Positions 26,935-35,925 of a stretch of DNA of 64,000 bases are shown here, in pieces; the first letter of the stretch is position 1; the number at the start of each line of letters is the position of its first letter. A model generated the notes under the pieces. The model was not told the origin of the DNA. It worked only from the letters and a program-made list of their open reading frames with translations, and searched no databases. The position numbers and the translations under genes were made by a program. Source of the DNA: Peptoniphilus_E sp964345555 (GTDB lineage Bacteria > Bacillota > Clostridia > Tissierellales > Peptoniphilaceae); assembly GCA_964345555.1 (NCBI GenBank), contig CAYFRD010000001.1, positions 1 through 64,000 of the forward strand, given 5' to 3'.

Positions 26935-27093
26935 ATCAAACCTCTATTATGCAGCAACTTAGATATAAAATATCGCCTTACTACAATAATAACCAATAGA
27001 GTATTTTACTTCAATTTATTTTTAAACTGTGCAATACAAAAATCATACTCCGCCCCATCTCAGTTTTTCCCATATATCCAATAACAAAAAGTA

Positions 27094-27116
27094 GGGGGCG
27101 ATGCTCTCATCGTCCC
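27094..27116. repeat. Intergenic REP-like palindrome (first copy)
   Basis: GGGGCGATG, CTCT loop and CATCGTCCC form a GC-rich hairpin preceded by GTA in otherwise AT-rich sequence. The layout TAGGGG plus a GC-rich palindrome resembles the element at 33707. Confidence 0.4.
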
Positions 27117-27139
27117 GAATAATCTTCGAAATATAAAAA

Positions 27140-27162
27140 GACTTCGGCGAATTTCCGAAGTC
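27140..27162 (-). terminator. Terminator of the L,D-transpeptidase gene
   Basis: GACTTCGG/CCGAAGTC arms followed by TTTTTATA on the minus strand, 7 bases past the stop. Confidence 0.85.
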
Positions 27163-27168
27163 CTATTT

Positions 27169-27957
27169 TTAAAATATCAATAATTCTTCTGTTTTGTATT
27201 CTTCTTGCGGTGTTGCAGGTGCTATGGGTTCTACAGGCTGCACAGGTTGTTCCGGTGTTTTTACCTCTTCATAAACTCTCTGTTTAACTCCCCAACTTTC
27301 CAGTTCTGCATCTGTACCTATCCACACGGGCATGCCCACTCTTGCTCTGGGGAATATAAATGTTTCAATGTCATAGTTGAACATTCTTATACATCCGTTT
27401 GATGAAAAAGTGCCTATTTCTCGCGGCTTGATTGTGCCGTGAATTCCATATCCCGATTGTCCGGGAATACTTAGTCCCATCCATCTTTCTCCCAGCGGGT
27501 TTTTAGGATCGTCCGCCTTTACGGGTGTGTATTTTCCTCCCATTCCTCCCCATGCGGGATTGACGTGTTTATTTGCTATCTTCGCCTTTGCAGAAGGCGT
27601 GGGTGTAGCTGTGGTTCCCAGACATACAGGGAATTTATACATGGGATCTGTTCCCTTGTAATAAGTCAAAGTCTTCCTGGTTTTGTTGACCACTATCCAC
27701 TCTCCCGATGTTGGTGCTGAGGTTATCTCGTCTTTTACGACCATATTGGGTCCGTATAGGACTTTATTGGTGAGGTCGTTCAGTCCTCCTGTCACCACCA
27801 AATTTGAAAGGGCTTGAAATCTTTTGATCTCGGCAATTCTTTCAGCGCCTTTTTTATCCATAAAATTGTTCGGTCTTACATAATTTGCAAACACATCGCT
27901 GGGCAAAATCACTAAGACCAGGAATAGTACTGCAGCTAACATATTTCTTCTCTTCAT
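27169..27957 (-). CDS. L,D-transpeptidase (YkuD domain)
   Basis: The 262-residue product has a signal peptide (RRNMLAAVLFLVLVILPSDVFA), a short N-terminal helical region, and a YkuD catalytic domain (about 85-215). The catalytic motif is complete: His173 in GIHGTIKP and Cys189 in SSNGCIRM. Such enzymes make 3-3 peptidoglycan cross-links or attach proteins to the wall. The protein ends in a Pro/Val/Glu-rich tail (PEQPVQPVEPIAPATPQEE) that is probably flexible. No peptidoglycan-binding repeat is present. GAGTG precedes the ATG. Confidence 0.92.
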   Translation of the reverse strand: MKRRNMLAAVLFLVLVILPSDVFANYVRPNNFMDKKGAERIAEIKRFQALSNLVVTGGLNDLTNKVLYGPNMVVKDEITSAPTSGEWIVVNKTRKTLTYYKGTDPMYKFPVCLGTTATPTPSAKAKIANKHVNPAWGGMGGKYTPVKADDPKNPLGERWMGLSIPGQSGYGIHGTIKPREIGTFSSNGCIRMFNYDIETFIFPRARVGMPVWIGTDAELESWGVKQRVYEEVKTPEQPVQPVEPIAPATPQEEYKTEELLIF

Positions 27958-28017
27958 CTTTTCACTCCATTTGCATTTATAGCATATATTTTATACCATA
28001 TATGTCAATTTTCAAAG

Positions 28018-30834
28018 TCATAAAAGTATTTCTTTTAAAAATTTACCCGTATAGGATTTTTCCACCTTTGCAATGTCCTCGGGTCTGCCTGTGGCGACGA
28101 TCTCTCCTCCACGGTCTCCTCCTTCGGGTCCTAAGTCAATTATATGATCTGCGACTTTTATCACGTCCAAGTTGTGTTCTATGACTACCACTGTATTGCC
28201 TCTGTCCACTAATTCCTCAAGCACAAGCAATAATTTTCTTATATCTTCTGTGTGAAGTCCCGTCGTCGGCTCGTCAAGGATGTACATGGTCTTCCCTGTA
28301 GGTCTTTTAGACAGCTCCGTGGCGAGTTTTATCCTCTGTGCCTCTCCTCCTGAAAGTTGTGTGGAGGGTTGCCCCAGTTTAATGTAAGAAAGTCCCACAT
28401 CTTTTAGTGTTTGAAGTTTTCTAACAACTCTTTCATGATTCTCAAAGTACTCAAGTGCTTCGTCCACAGTCATGTCCAAGACATCGGATATGTTTTTGTC
28501 CTTGTACTTTACGCTTAATGTTTCTCTGTTATATCTCTTTCCCTTGCAGACTTCGCAGGGTACATAGACATCAGGCAAAAAATGCATTTCCACCTTAATT
28601 ATTCCGTCGCCTTTGCAGGATTCGCATCTTCCTCCCTTGACATTAAATGAGAACCTGCCCTTTTTATATCCTCGCATCTTGGATTCATTGGTCATTGCAA
28701 ATATATCCCTTATCATGTCGAATACCCCCGTGTAGGTTGCGGGATTCGATCTGGGTGTTCTGCCTATGGGCGATTGATCTATTTCCACTATTTTGTCTAT
28801 GTGTTCCATGCCCAGTATTTTGTCATGCTTGCCCGGTTTAATTCTCGAACCGTTTATTTTTTGAGCAAGGGATTTATAGAGTATTTCATTTATCAGAGAT
28901 GATTTTCCTCCCCCGGACACTCCCGTCACTGCTACGAATTGTCCCAGGGGAATTTCCACATTCACATTCTTCAAATTGTTTTCCCTTGCTCCGACTATCT
29001 TTATGCTTTCTCCTGTATAAGGGCGTCTTTTGTCAGGAAGTTCTATCTGTTTCTTCTTTGAGAGATAGGCTCCTGTTATGGAGTCTTCACAGTTCATTAT
29101 GTCCTGAACGGTTCCCTGTGCAACCACTTTTCCTCCTCCCGTGCCGGCAAGAGGTCCTATATCCACTATTTCATCTGCGGCAAGCATTGTTTCCTCGTCG
29201 TGTTCTACCACTATCAGAGTGTTCCCTATATTTGTCAAATCTCTCAAGGTCTTCAACAACATGGCATTGTCCCTTTGGTGTAGTCCTATGCTGGGCTCAT
29301 CAAGTACATAAATCACTCCCACAAGTTGAGATCCAATCTGAGTCGCAAGCCTTATCCTTTGTGCTTCTCCTCCCGAAAGAGTACCGCTCATTCTCGAAAG
29401 GGACAAGTAATCCAGTCCGACGTTTTTTAAAAATTGCAACCTTGATTTTATTTCCTTTAAAATTTCTTCGGCAATTATTTTTTCTTTGTCCGTAAGTTTT
29501 AAACTGTCAAAAAATTCCAATTCCTTTACAACGGGTAGTTCCGTCAATTCAAATATATTCAGCCCTCCAACTCTCACTGCGAGGGAAGACTCCTTGAGCC
29601 TCGCTCCGTGACACTTGGGGCAGGGTTCATTATTCATAAATTCTTCAATTTTTCCTACAATGTAGTCGGAGGTTGTCTCTAAATATCTTCTTTTTAAGTT
29701 ATTTATTATACCTTCGAATTTTCCTTCATAGGTCTTTGTGCCTGTAAAATGCGAATCAAACACGAATTTTATATCTCTTTCCGTTCCATAGAGAAGAGCT
29801 TTCATCAACTCTTGCGGTGCATTTTTTATAGGTTCATCTGGACTGAAACCGTAGGTCTTGGCAACTTGTTTTATCATTTCAAAATAATAAGTTCCCTGCG
29901 CTGTGGAATAGCATGCTACTGCTCCCTCATTTATGGACAAATCTTTGTTGGGAATTACCAAGTCGGGATCCACTTCCTTGGAAAAACCCAGTCCGTTGCA
30001 CTGATCACAGGCTCCTATGGGTGTGTTGAATGAAAAGGATCTAGGTGTGATTTCTTCCACTATTATTCCGCAGTCTGGGCACGCCAATTTAGAAGAGAAA
30101 GTTAGCATCTCCGAACCTATTACATCAACATTTACCATTCCGTCAGATTCGTTTAGAGCAAGTTCCAAAGAGTCGGCAAGTCTTGAGTCTATTCCTCCCT
30201 TCACAATAAGTCTGTCCACCACTATTGATATATCGTGGACCTTGTTCTTTTCCAGTTCTATATCTTCCTCTATCATGCACATTTCTCCGTCCACCAATAC
30301 TCTTATATACCCCTCTCGCTTTATCCTCTCGAGAGTTCTCTTGTGTTCGCCCTTTCTCCTTCTCACCACAGGAGCTAGGATCTGTATTCTGCTACCCTCC
30401 GGCAACTGCATAATATCATCAACCATCTGGTCAATGCTGTAGGAACTTATCTCCTTGCCGCAGGAGGGGCAGTAGGGGTGACCTACTCTTGCGTATAAAA
30501 GTCTGAAATAATCATAAATTTCTGTCACTGTTCCCACTGTGGAGCGAGGGTTTTTCGATGTGGTTTTTTGATCTATGGAGATGGAGGGACTCATTCCGGA
30601 AATGTAGCTGACATCGGGCTTGTCCATCTGTCCTAAAAATTGTCTTGCATAGGAAGACAACGACTCCACATATCTTCTCTGGCCTTCAGCGTAAATCGTG
30701 TCGAAAGCAAGGGAAGACTTCCCTGAACCGGAAAGTCCCGTAAATACTATAAATTTATTTCTCGGCAAAGTTATGTCCACATTTTTTAAATTGTGGACTC
30801 TTGCTCCTTTAATAACTATTTTATCCTTTGACAA
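28018..30834 (-). CDS. uvrA: Excinuclease ABC subunit A
   Basis: The 938-residue product is the damage-recognition ATPase of nucleotide excision repair. Two ABC modules are present (Walker A GLSGSGKSS near residue 32 and GVSGGGKSS near residue 640; signatures TLSGGEAQRIRLA and QLSGGEAQRIKLA). Zinc fingers are seen at CPDCG with CDQCNGLGF and at CESCKGDG with CEVCKGKRY. The N-terminal part includes the UvrB-binding insertion, giving the normal length. The start is TTG with AGGTGA upstream, eight bases past uvrB, so uvrB-uvrA is an operon. It is distinct from the shorter UvrA-like protein at 56-58 kb. Confidence 0.97.
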   Translation of the reverse strand: MSKDKIVIKGARVHNLKNVDITLPRNKFIVFTGLSGSGKSSLAFDTIYAEGQRRYVESLSSYARQFLGQMDKPDVSYISGMSPSISIDQKTTSKNPRSTVGTVTEIYDYFRLLYARVGHPYCPSCGKEISSYSIDQMVDDIMQLPEGSRIQILAPVVRRRKGEHKRTLERIKREGYIRVLVDGEMCMIEEDIELEKNKVHDISIVVDRLIVKGGIDSRLADSLELALNESDGMVNVDVIGSEMLTFSSKLACPDCGIIVEEITPRSFSFNTPIGACDQCNGLGFSKEVDPDLVIPNKDLSINEGAVACYSTAQGTYYFEMIKQVAKTYGFSPDEPIKNAPQELMKALLYGTERDIKFVFDSHFTGTKTYEGKFEGIINNLKRRYLETTSDYIVGKIEEFMNNEPCPKCHGARLKESSLAVRVGGLNIFELTELPVVKELEFFDSLKLTDKEKIIAEEILKEIKSRLQFLKNVGLDYLSLSRMSGTLSGGEAQRIRLATQIGSQLVGVIYVLDEPSIGLHQRDNAMLLKTLRDLTNIGNTLIVVEHDEETMLAADEIVDIGPLAGTGGGKVVAQGTVQDIMNCEDSITGAYLSKKKQIELPDKRRPYTGESIKIVGARENNLKNVNVEIPLGQFVAVTGVSGGGKSSLINEILYKSLAQKINGSRIKPGKHDKILGMEHIDKIVEIDQSPIGRTPRSNPATYTGVFDMIRDIFAMTNESKMRGYKKGRFSFNVKGGRCESCKGDGIIKVEMHFLPDVYVPCEVCKGKRYNRETLSVKYKDKNISDVLDMTVDEALEYFENHERVVRKLQTLKDVGLSYIKLGQPSTQLSGGEAQRIKLATELSKRPTGKTMYILDEPTTGLHTEDIRKLLLVLEELVDRGNTVVVIEHNLDVIKVADHIIDLGPEGGDRGGEIVATGRPEDIAKVEKSYTGKFLKEILL

Positions 30835-30842
30835 ATAATCAC

Positions 30843-32825
30843 CTAATTATCTTTCATCTCATATATTTTATTTCTAAGTTCTTTTATTTTATCTCTTATT
30901 TCCGCCGCTCTTTCGAAGTCAAGAGATTCGGCTGATTTGTACATTTCCGCTTTAAGGGAATCAATCATGGCTTCTATTTCTCTGTCGGTGAATTTTTCCA
31001 CTACATCACAGGCTGTGCTTTCTTCTGCGGCAATAGTCGCTTCAATTACTTCGCGCACGCCCTTTTCAATGGATTTTGGCATTATTCCGTGCTCGATATT
31101 GTAAGCATCCTGAATTTTTCTACGTCTGTCGGTTTCATCAATGGTTACTTTCATAGAACCGGTAACTATGTCGGCATACATTATTACCTTGCCGGCTACA
31201 TTTCTTGCGGCACGACCTGCAGTCTGTATCAAGGAGGTTTCTGAACGCAAAAATCCCTCCTTATCTGCATCTAAGATTATCACTCTGCTTACTTCGGGCA
31301 GGTCCAATCCCTCACGCAAGAGGTTTATGCCCACAAGCACGTCGTATTTTCCCAGTCGCAAATCTCTTATTATCTCCATTCTCTCAATGGTTTCAACATC
31401 TGAATGCATATAGGTGACCTTTAGACCTATGCCCTCAAAGTACTTGGTTAAATCTTCAGCCATTTTCTTAGTCAAAGTCGTGATCAGAACTCTTTCGCCC
31501 CTTACAGTGACTTCTTGAATTTCATTTAACATGTCATCGATTTGATTCTTGGTGGGTCTTACTTCTATTATCGGATCCAAAAGTCCCGTGGGTCTTATGA
31601 CTTGTTCAACCCTTTTTTGTTCGTGTTCTCTTTCATAGGGTCCCGGTGTTGCCGACACATAGATGCACTGATTCATCATACCTTCAAATTCGTCGAATTG
31701 AAGCGGTCTGTTGTCCAATGCGGAAGGAAGTCTGAATCCGTAGTCCACTAGGGTTTGCTTTCTCGATCTGTCACCGTTGTACATACCTCTTATCTGAGGA
31801 ATTGTGGCATGGGATTCATCTATTATTGTCAAGAAATCCTTGGGAAAGTAGTCTATAAGAGTATAGGGTCTTGAGCCCGGTGCTCTTTGAGATAAATGTC
31901 TTGAATAATTTTCTATTCCCGAGCAAAATCCCATTTCCCTGAGCATTTCCAAATCATAATTGGTTCTTTGTTCCAATCTTTGTGCTTCAAGCAGCTTATC
32001 CTGATCTCTCAGTTCAAAAAGCCTTTCTTCCAGTTCTTCAGATATGGTTTCAAGAGCTCTGTCAACTTTGTCCTGAGTGGTGGCGAAATGGGATGCCGGA
32101 TATATGGCAACATGTCTTCTATAACCTTTGACCTCTCCTGTCAATGCATTTATCTCGGCAATTCTGTCGATCTCATCACCGAAAAACTCCACTCTTATGG
32201 AATTCTCCGAAGACCATGCCGGAAATATTTCCAAAGTGTCGCCTCTTACTCTGAAAGTTCCTCTTATAAAATTTATATCATTTCTCACATATTGAATATC
32301 TATAAGACGTTTCATTATTTCATTTCTGTCCTTCAACATGCCGGGCCTTAAAGAAACCACGAGATTTTCATAGTCGATGGGATCGCCCAAGCCGTAGATG
32401 CAAGACACCGATGCCACTATTATCACATCTCTTCTCTCAAAGAGCGACATGGTGGCGGAGTGGCGCAGCTTATCTATTTCGTCATTGATGGAAGAATCCT
32501 TTTCAATGAATGTATCAGTCTGAGGTACATATGCCTCGGGTTGGTAGTAGTCGTAGTAGGACACGAAGTACTCCACTGCGTTCTCAGGGAAAAATTCCCT
32601 GAACTCGCCGGCAAGCTGGTACGCCAAAGTCTTATTGTGAGCGATGACAAGGGTGGGCTTTTGAACCCTTTCAATTATATTCGCCATGGTGAAAGTCTTA
32701 CCCGAGCCGGTAACTCCCAACAAAGTTTGATGTTTTAAATTTTTATTTAATCCCTCGACAAGTTTATCAATCGCCTGTGGCTGATCACCTGTAGGGGCAA
32801 AATTTGAATGTATTTTAAAATCCAT
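30843..32825 (-). CDS. uvrB: Excinuclease ABC subunit B
   Basis: The 660-residue product is the helicase-fold partner of UvrA that verifies damage and recruits UvrC. Motifs are Walker A GVTGSGKTF near residue 38, the beta-hairpin YYDYYQPEAYVP, DESHATIPQ, the helicase segment GLDLPEVSRV and QTAGRAARN, and a C-terminal UVR motif (SAESLDFERAAEIRDKIKEL) for UvrC contact. I chose the ATG at 32825, which has AAAGGTGA just before it; the frame is open to 32870. uvrA follows after eight bases. No uvrC is in the window. Confidence 0.97.
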   Translation of the reverse strand: MDFKIHSNFAPTGDQPQAIDKLVEGLNKNLKHQTLLGVTGSGKTFTMANIIERVQKPTLVIAHNKTLAYQLAGEFREFFPENAVEYFVSYYDYYQPEAYVPQTDTFIEKDSSINDEIDKLRHSATMSLFERRDVIIVASVSCIYGLGDPIDYENLVVSLRPGMLKDRNEIMKRLIDIQYVRNDINFIRGTFRVRGDTLEIFPAWSSENSIRVEFFGDEIDRIAEINALTGEVKGYRRHVAIYPASHFATTQDKVDRALETISEELEERLFELRDQDKLLEAQRLEQRTNYDLEMLREMGFCSGIENYSRHLSQRAPGSRPYTLIDYFPKDFLTIIDESHATIPQIRGMYNGDRSRKQTLVDYGFRLPSALDNRPLQFDEFEGMMNQCIYVSATPGPYEREHEQKRVEQVIRPTGLLDPIIEVRPTKNQIDDMLNEIQEVTVRGERVLITTLTKKMAEDLTKYFEGIGLKVTYMHSDVETIERMEIIRDLRLGKYDVLVGINLLREGLDLPEVSRVIILDADKEGFLRSETSLIQTAGRAARNVAGKVIMYADIVTGSMKVTIDETDRRRKIQDAYNIEHGIMPKSIEKGVREVIEATIAAEESTACDVVEKFTDREIEAMIDSLKAEMYKSAESLDFERAAEIRDKIKELRNKIYEMKDN

Positions 32826-32949
32826 TAAATCACCTTTCGTTTTTACGAACATAAGTTTATTATACCACAATGGTGGACATAAATATCCGAGCTTGTTTTA
32901 TTATTCGCTAAAATTTAATGTATAATATATTTAAGGGGGAAGATAAATT

Positions 32950-33672
32950 ATGCGTTCAAAACTTTTAGAAAATAAGGGATTGTTAAACCTCATAGGTGGC
33001 AGCGAATACGATATTTCCTTTGAGAGAAAGGGTGCAGAAGTCCTCATCTATGTAGAGGAAATCCTTAAAAATATGAAAGCAAGTCCCGAGCATATCTACT
33101 ATGGGAAACAAACTCACGGAGATAATATAGAATACTGCGACGGTATAAGGGGTTCGGACTATCCCTTGGGTAAAATCTTCAACGATACCGACGGACTTAT
33201 TACCGACATGCCGAACATAGCTCTAGTCATTAAATTCGCCGACTGCACTCCCATACTTCTCTTTGACCCTGTAAATAAAGTACAGTGCTGTGTCCATTCC
33301 GGTTGGAGAGGAACAGTTAAGCGAATTTCTCAAAAGGCTGTTGAAAAAATGTGTGTCGAATTTCACTGCAAAAAAGAAAATATACATACTTTTTTAGGTC
33401 CGGATATAGACGTTTCAAACTATGAAGTGGGCGTGGAAGTGTATGATGCCTTTTGTGAATTCAAAAACCGTGACGAATTTTTTATACCCTATGGCAAAAA
33501 ATATAAACTGGACATGACTTTGGCAAACTTGGACATATTGTTAGAATCGGGCATTAATAAAGAAAATATCGAAATATCTCAATTATCCACCTTCAACGAC
33601 CTAAGGTTAAACTCTGCAAGAAGACAGAGGGAAAATTACAGATTAAATTGCATTATAAGCATGATTGTATGA
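32950..33672 (+). CDS. pgeF: Peptidoglycan editing factor / multicopper-type purine nucleoside phosphorylase (YfiH/YlmD family)
   Basis: The 240-residue product belongs to the YfiH/laccase-domain family, whose members act on purine nucleosides and, in E. coli, keep the wrong amino acid out of peptidoglycan precursors. The three metal-site residues are present: His in KQTHGDNI, Cys in KFADCTPILLFD and His in VHSGWRGT. The usual GPCCYEV segment reads DVSNYEVG here, so the cysteine pair is lost; this is outside the metal site. GGGGGA precedes the ATG. It is divergent from uvrB and convergent with folT. Confidence 0.9.
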   Translation: MRSKLLENKGLLNLIGGSEYDISFERKGAEVLIYVEEILKNMKASPEHIYYGKQTHGDNIEYCDGIRGSDYPLGKIFNDTDGLITDMPNIALVIKFADCTPILLFDPVNKVQCCVHSGWRGTVKRISQKAVEKMCVEFHCKKENIHTFLGPDIDVSNYEVGVEVYDAFCEFKNRDEFFIPYGKKYKLDMTLANLDILLESGINKENIEISQLSTFNDLRLNSARRQRENYRLNCIISMIV

Positions 33673-33706
33673 AATATGCCTGCTATCCTTTGAAATTAAT
33701 TCAATA

Positions 33707-33737
33707 TATAGGGCGGGCGTAAACGCCCACCCCTATA
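33707..33737. repeat. Intergenic REP-like palindrome (second copy)
   Basis: TATAGGG-CGGGCGT, AA, ACGCCC-A-CCCCTATA forms a nearly perfect GC-rich hairpin flanked by TATA. It lies in the pgeF-folT gap and is distinct from both terminators there. Confidence 0.5.
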
Positions 33738-33791
33738 GCAATGTTTGATTTAATATTATATTAATATTTCATAGATATTTTCCAGTTAGCG

Positions 33792-33818
33792 AACACTTAT
33801 TATGTAAATCTAAGTGTT
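33792..33818 (+). terminator. Terminator of pgeF
   Basis: AACACTTA/TAAGTGTT arms followed by TTTT on the plus strand. Confidence 0.7.
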
Positions 33819-33839
33819 TTTTAATTTATACATAAAAAA

Positions 33840-33861
33840 GGAACCGACCTTTGCCGATTCC
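33840..33861 (-). terminator. Terminator of folT
   Basis: On the minus strand GGAATCGGC pairs fully with GTCGGTTCC (two G-U pairs) and is followed by TTTTTT. Confidence 0.8.
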
Positions 33862-33877
33862 CTTTCATAAATTTCAA

Positions 33878-34402
33878 TTAAATTCTTTCTATAGCCTTGT
33901 ATAATACCTTTATCACTATTATTGAAATAACAGTTTGTATTGCAGCCTTTACCAATCTCATAGGCAGCATAGCCATAGCTCCTGTACTGTAAAGTTGAGT
34001 AAGCCAGTAAGTGTCCAGTATTACATGGACAAATATGGAAACTGCAACGCAAGCAACTATTATCGCAGCAGTTACATTTTTTTTGTTGTATTTCAACATT
34101 ATCATGTAAACTATACCCGGAATTACTCCCGTCAAGATGGAACTCAAGGTGAATCCCAAGTGAAATGCTCCATGGGAAACTATCATAACTCCAGCCATGT
34201 CTGCGACAAATCCGACTATTCCTCCTACTAATGGTCCATATAGAAGACCCGACAGTATTATTGGGACAAAGCCTATTCCCACTCTCAAATTCTCCGTTAC
34301 CATCACCGATAAAAATCTGGTGAGAATTACCGACAGTGCCGCCAGGAAGGCCGCCTTTACGATTACGCTTGTTGTCATCGTTCTAGTGTTGTTTTTTTGC
34401 AT
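33878..34402 (-). CDS. folT: Folate-specific ECF transporter substrate-binding component
   Basis: The 174-residue, six-helix membrane protein matches FolT, the substrate-capture (S) component of energy-coupling-factor transporters that import folate. The family segment VGIGFVPIILSGLLYGPLVGG and GFVADMAGVMI are present, and the Ala-rich N-terminal helix (VIVKAAFLAALSV) would contact the EcfT subunit. The shared EcfA/EcfT energising genes are not in the window. A THF riboswitch precedes it and folC is divergent, which independently supports folate. The ribosome binding site GAGAGG lies within a weak hairpin. Confidence 0.93.
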   Translation of the reverse strand: MQKNNTRTMTTSVIVKAAFLAALSVILTRFLSVMVTENLRVGIGFVPIILSGLLYGPLVGGIVGFVADMAGVMIVSHGAFHLGFTLSSILTGVIPGIVYMIMLKYNKKNVTAAIIVACVAVSIFVHVILDTYWLTQLYSTGAMAMLPMRLVKAAIQTVISIIVIKVLYKAIERI

Positions 34403-34451
34403 TAAAAAAAGCCTCTCTTTTTATAAATTACAAAGTAAGGCGCTAAAATAA

Positions 34452-34530
34452 TCAGCGGATGCGATAAAGAATCTTCGTTTAAGAACTACACCCCATTTCT
34501 TAACACTTGACGCTCTTTACCTACTCTGTT
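34452..34530 (-). promoter_or_regulatory. Tetrahydrofolate (THF) riboswitch controlling folT
   Basis: On the minus strand the leader reads ACAGAGTAGG, then GAGCGTCAAGTGTT, GGGGTGTAG and CGCATCCGCTGA, matching the conserved blocks of the THF aptamer found before folT in Firmicutes. The GGGGTG and CATCC blocks can form the pseudoknot. Downstream, GCC (in GCGCCTT) can pair with the GGC overlapping the ribosome binding site GAGAGG, suggesting translational control. Confidence 0.85.
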
Positions 34531-34554
34531 ATATTTTACTATATATTATATACC

Positions 34555-34586
34555 GTGACTTTGCAACAGATTTTGTAAAGTCACGA
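34555..34586 (+). promoter_or_regulatory. Inverted repeat at the folC start region, possible operator
   Basis: CGTGACTTTGCAA (34555-34567) and TTGTAAAGTCACG (34574-34586) are 13-base arms with one mismatch, just after a TATTATAT-like -10 and 20 bases before the folC ATG. TTTTTT follows five bases later, so an attenuator is also possible. Confidence 0.45.
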
Positions 34587-34606
34587 TTAATTTTTTGGGG
34601 TGAAAA

Positions 34607-35896
34607 ATGAATTATATAAATTGGATGCTGGATAGAGGCGATCCTCAAGGCGGATACACTCTTGAAAATGTCAAGGCTCTCTTAAACCTCTTGGATAATC
34701 CACAGGACAAAATAAAGATCATACACGTGGCAGGCACAAACGGTAAAGGCTCGCTGCTTAACTATCTTTCAACTGCACTTACAAACTCAGGTGTGAAATG
34801 TGGAGAGTTCACATCTCCCTACATAGACAGCATCTACGAAGCTGTGAAGATAAACAACCGATATATCTCCCCGGAGGACTTCACAGCATACCTTGAGAGA
34901 ATCTACAAACTTGTCGAGAATTTAGACGCCAAGGGCATGTATGTCACCACCTTCGAAATATTCAGCTCTCTGTCTTATCTCTACTTCTATGAACAAGGGG
35001 TTGATATCGCACTTATTGAAGTGGGCATGGGCGGTAGAAACGACGGTACCAACACCATGAAAAATCCCTTTGCGACGGTGATCACATCCATATCCTTCGA
35101 CCATGTGGCGATCCTCGGAAGCACTTTGAAAGAAATAGCTTACCAAAAAGGCGGAATAATAAAGGAAAACTGTGATTTATTTCTCTATCCGCAAAAGGCA
35201 GAAGCACTTGAAGTAATAAAAGAGATCGCAGAAGATAAAAATGCACCCGTACATTCCTTTGAACTTGATGAAGTGGAAATACTCCGCTCCGATGAGAATG
35301 GTAATGTATTTAATTTCAGAAATCACAAAAATGTTCACACATCTCTAATCGGAGAACATCAAGCCTATAATGCCGCTCTTGCAATAACGGTCTTAGATAA
35401 GTTAAAGTCGACATTTGAGCTTTCGGAAGATGTGGTTTTAAAATCAATATCTGAAACGAAAAACATTGCAAGACTTGAAGTCCTTTCACAAAATCCCACG
35501 CTTATAATAGACGGCTCGCACAATTTGGAAGGCATGGAAGCTCTGCTTAAAGCTCTCAAGTTATTTAAATACGACAGACTAATAGTGGGTTTCAGCATGC
35601 TAAGGGACAAGGACATCACGCACATAAGCGAAAAACTCCTGCCTCTTGCCGACGAAATAGTGATAACTGAGATAAACAGCCCCAGAAAATCCACTGCACA
35701 GGATCTATATGACAAAGTTAAACACATAAGCAACAATGTATATAAAATCCCCGACAGACAAGAAGCCTTTGAAAAAACTCTCGCACTGGCACAACACTCA
35801 GATCTAATCCTGTGGTGCGGTTCACTTTACCTAATGGCGGACATAAGAAAATACGCAGTGGAATATACAAACAAAAAAAATAAGCATACCTCCTAG
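34607..35896 (+). CDS. folC: Bifunctional folylpolyglutamate / dihydrofolate synthase
   Basis: The 429-residue Mur-ligase-family product adds glutamate to dihydropteroate or to folates, retaining them in the cell. It has the P-loop HVAGTNGKGS near residue 47, the omega-loop region FTSPYI, ALIEVGMGGRNDGTN, the DHVAILG histidine/metal segment and the C-terminal domain IIDGSHNLEGMEALLKAL. GGGGTGA precedes the ATG. It is divergent from folT, so folate uptake and retention genes share one control region. Confidence 0.95.
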   Translation: MNYINWMLDRGDPQGGYTLENVKALLNLLDNPQDKIKIIHVAGTNGKGSLLNYLSTALTNSGVKCGEFTSPYIDSIYEAVKINNRYISPEDFTAYLERIYKLVENLDAKGMYVTTFEIFSSLSYLYFYEQGVDIALIEVGMGGRNDGTNTMKNPFATVITSISFDHVAILGSTLKEIAYQKGGIIKENCDLFLYPQKAEALEVIKEIAEDKNAPVHSFELDEVEILRSDENGNVFNFRNHKNVHTSLIGEHQAYNAALAITVLDKLKSTFELSEDVVLKSISETKNIARLEVLSQNPTLIIDGSHNLEGMEALLKALKLFKYDRLIVGFSMLRDKDITHISEKLLPLADEIVITEINSPRKSTAQDLYDKVKHISNNVYKIPDRQEAFEKTLALAQHSDLILWCGSLYLMADIRKYAVEYTNKKNKHTS

Positions 35897-35912
35897 AAAA
35901 ATTAGGAGGTAT
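35886..35912. terminator. Bidirectional terminator between folC and the Crp/Fnr regulator
   Basis: ATACCTCCTA/TAGGAGGTAT arms around a 7-base loop with T residues on the plus strand; the folC stop lies inside it. Confidence 0.85.
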
Positions 35913-35925
35913 TTTTGTACCTTTA

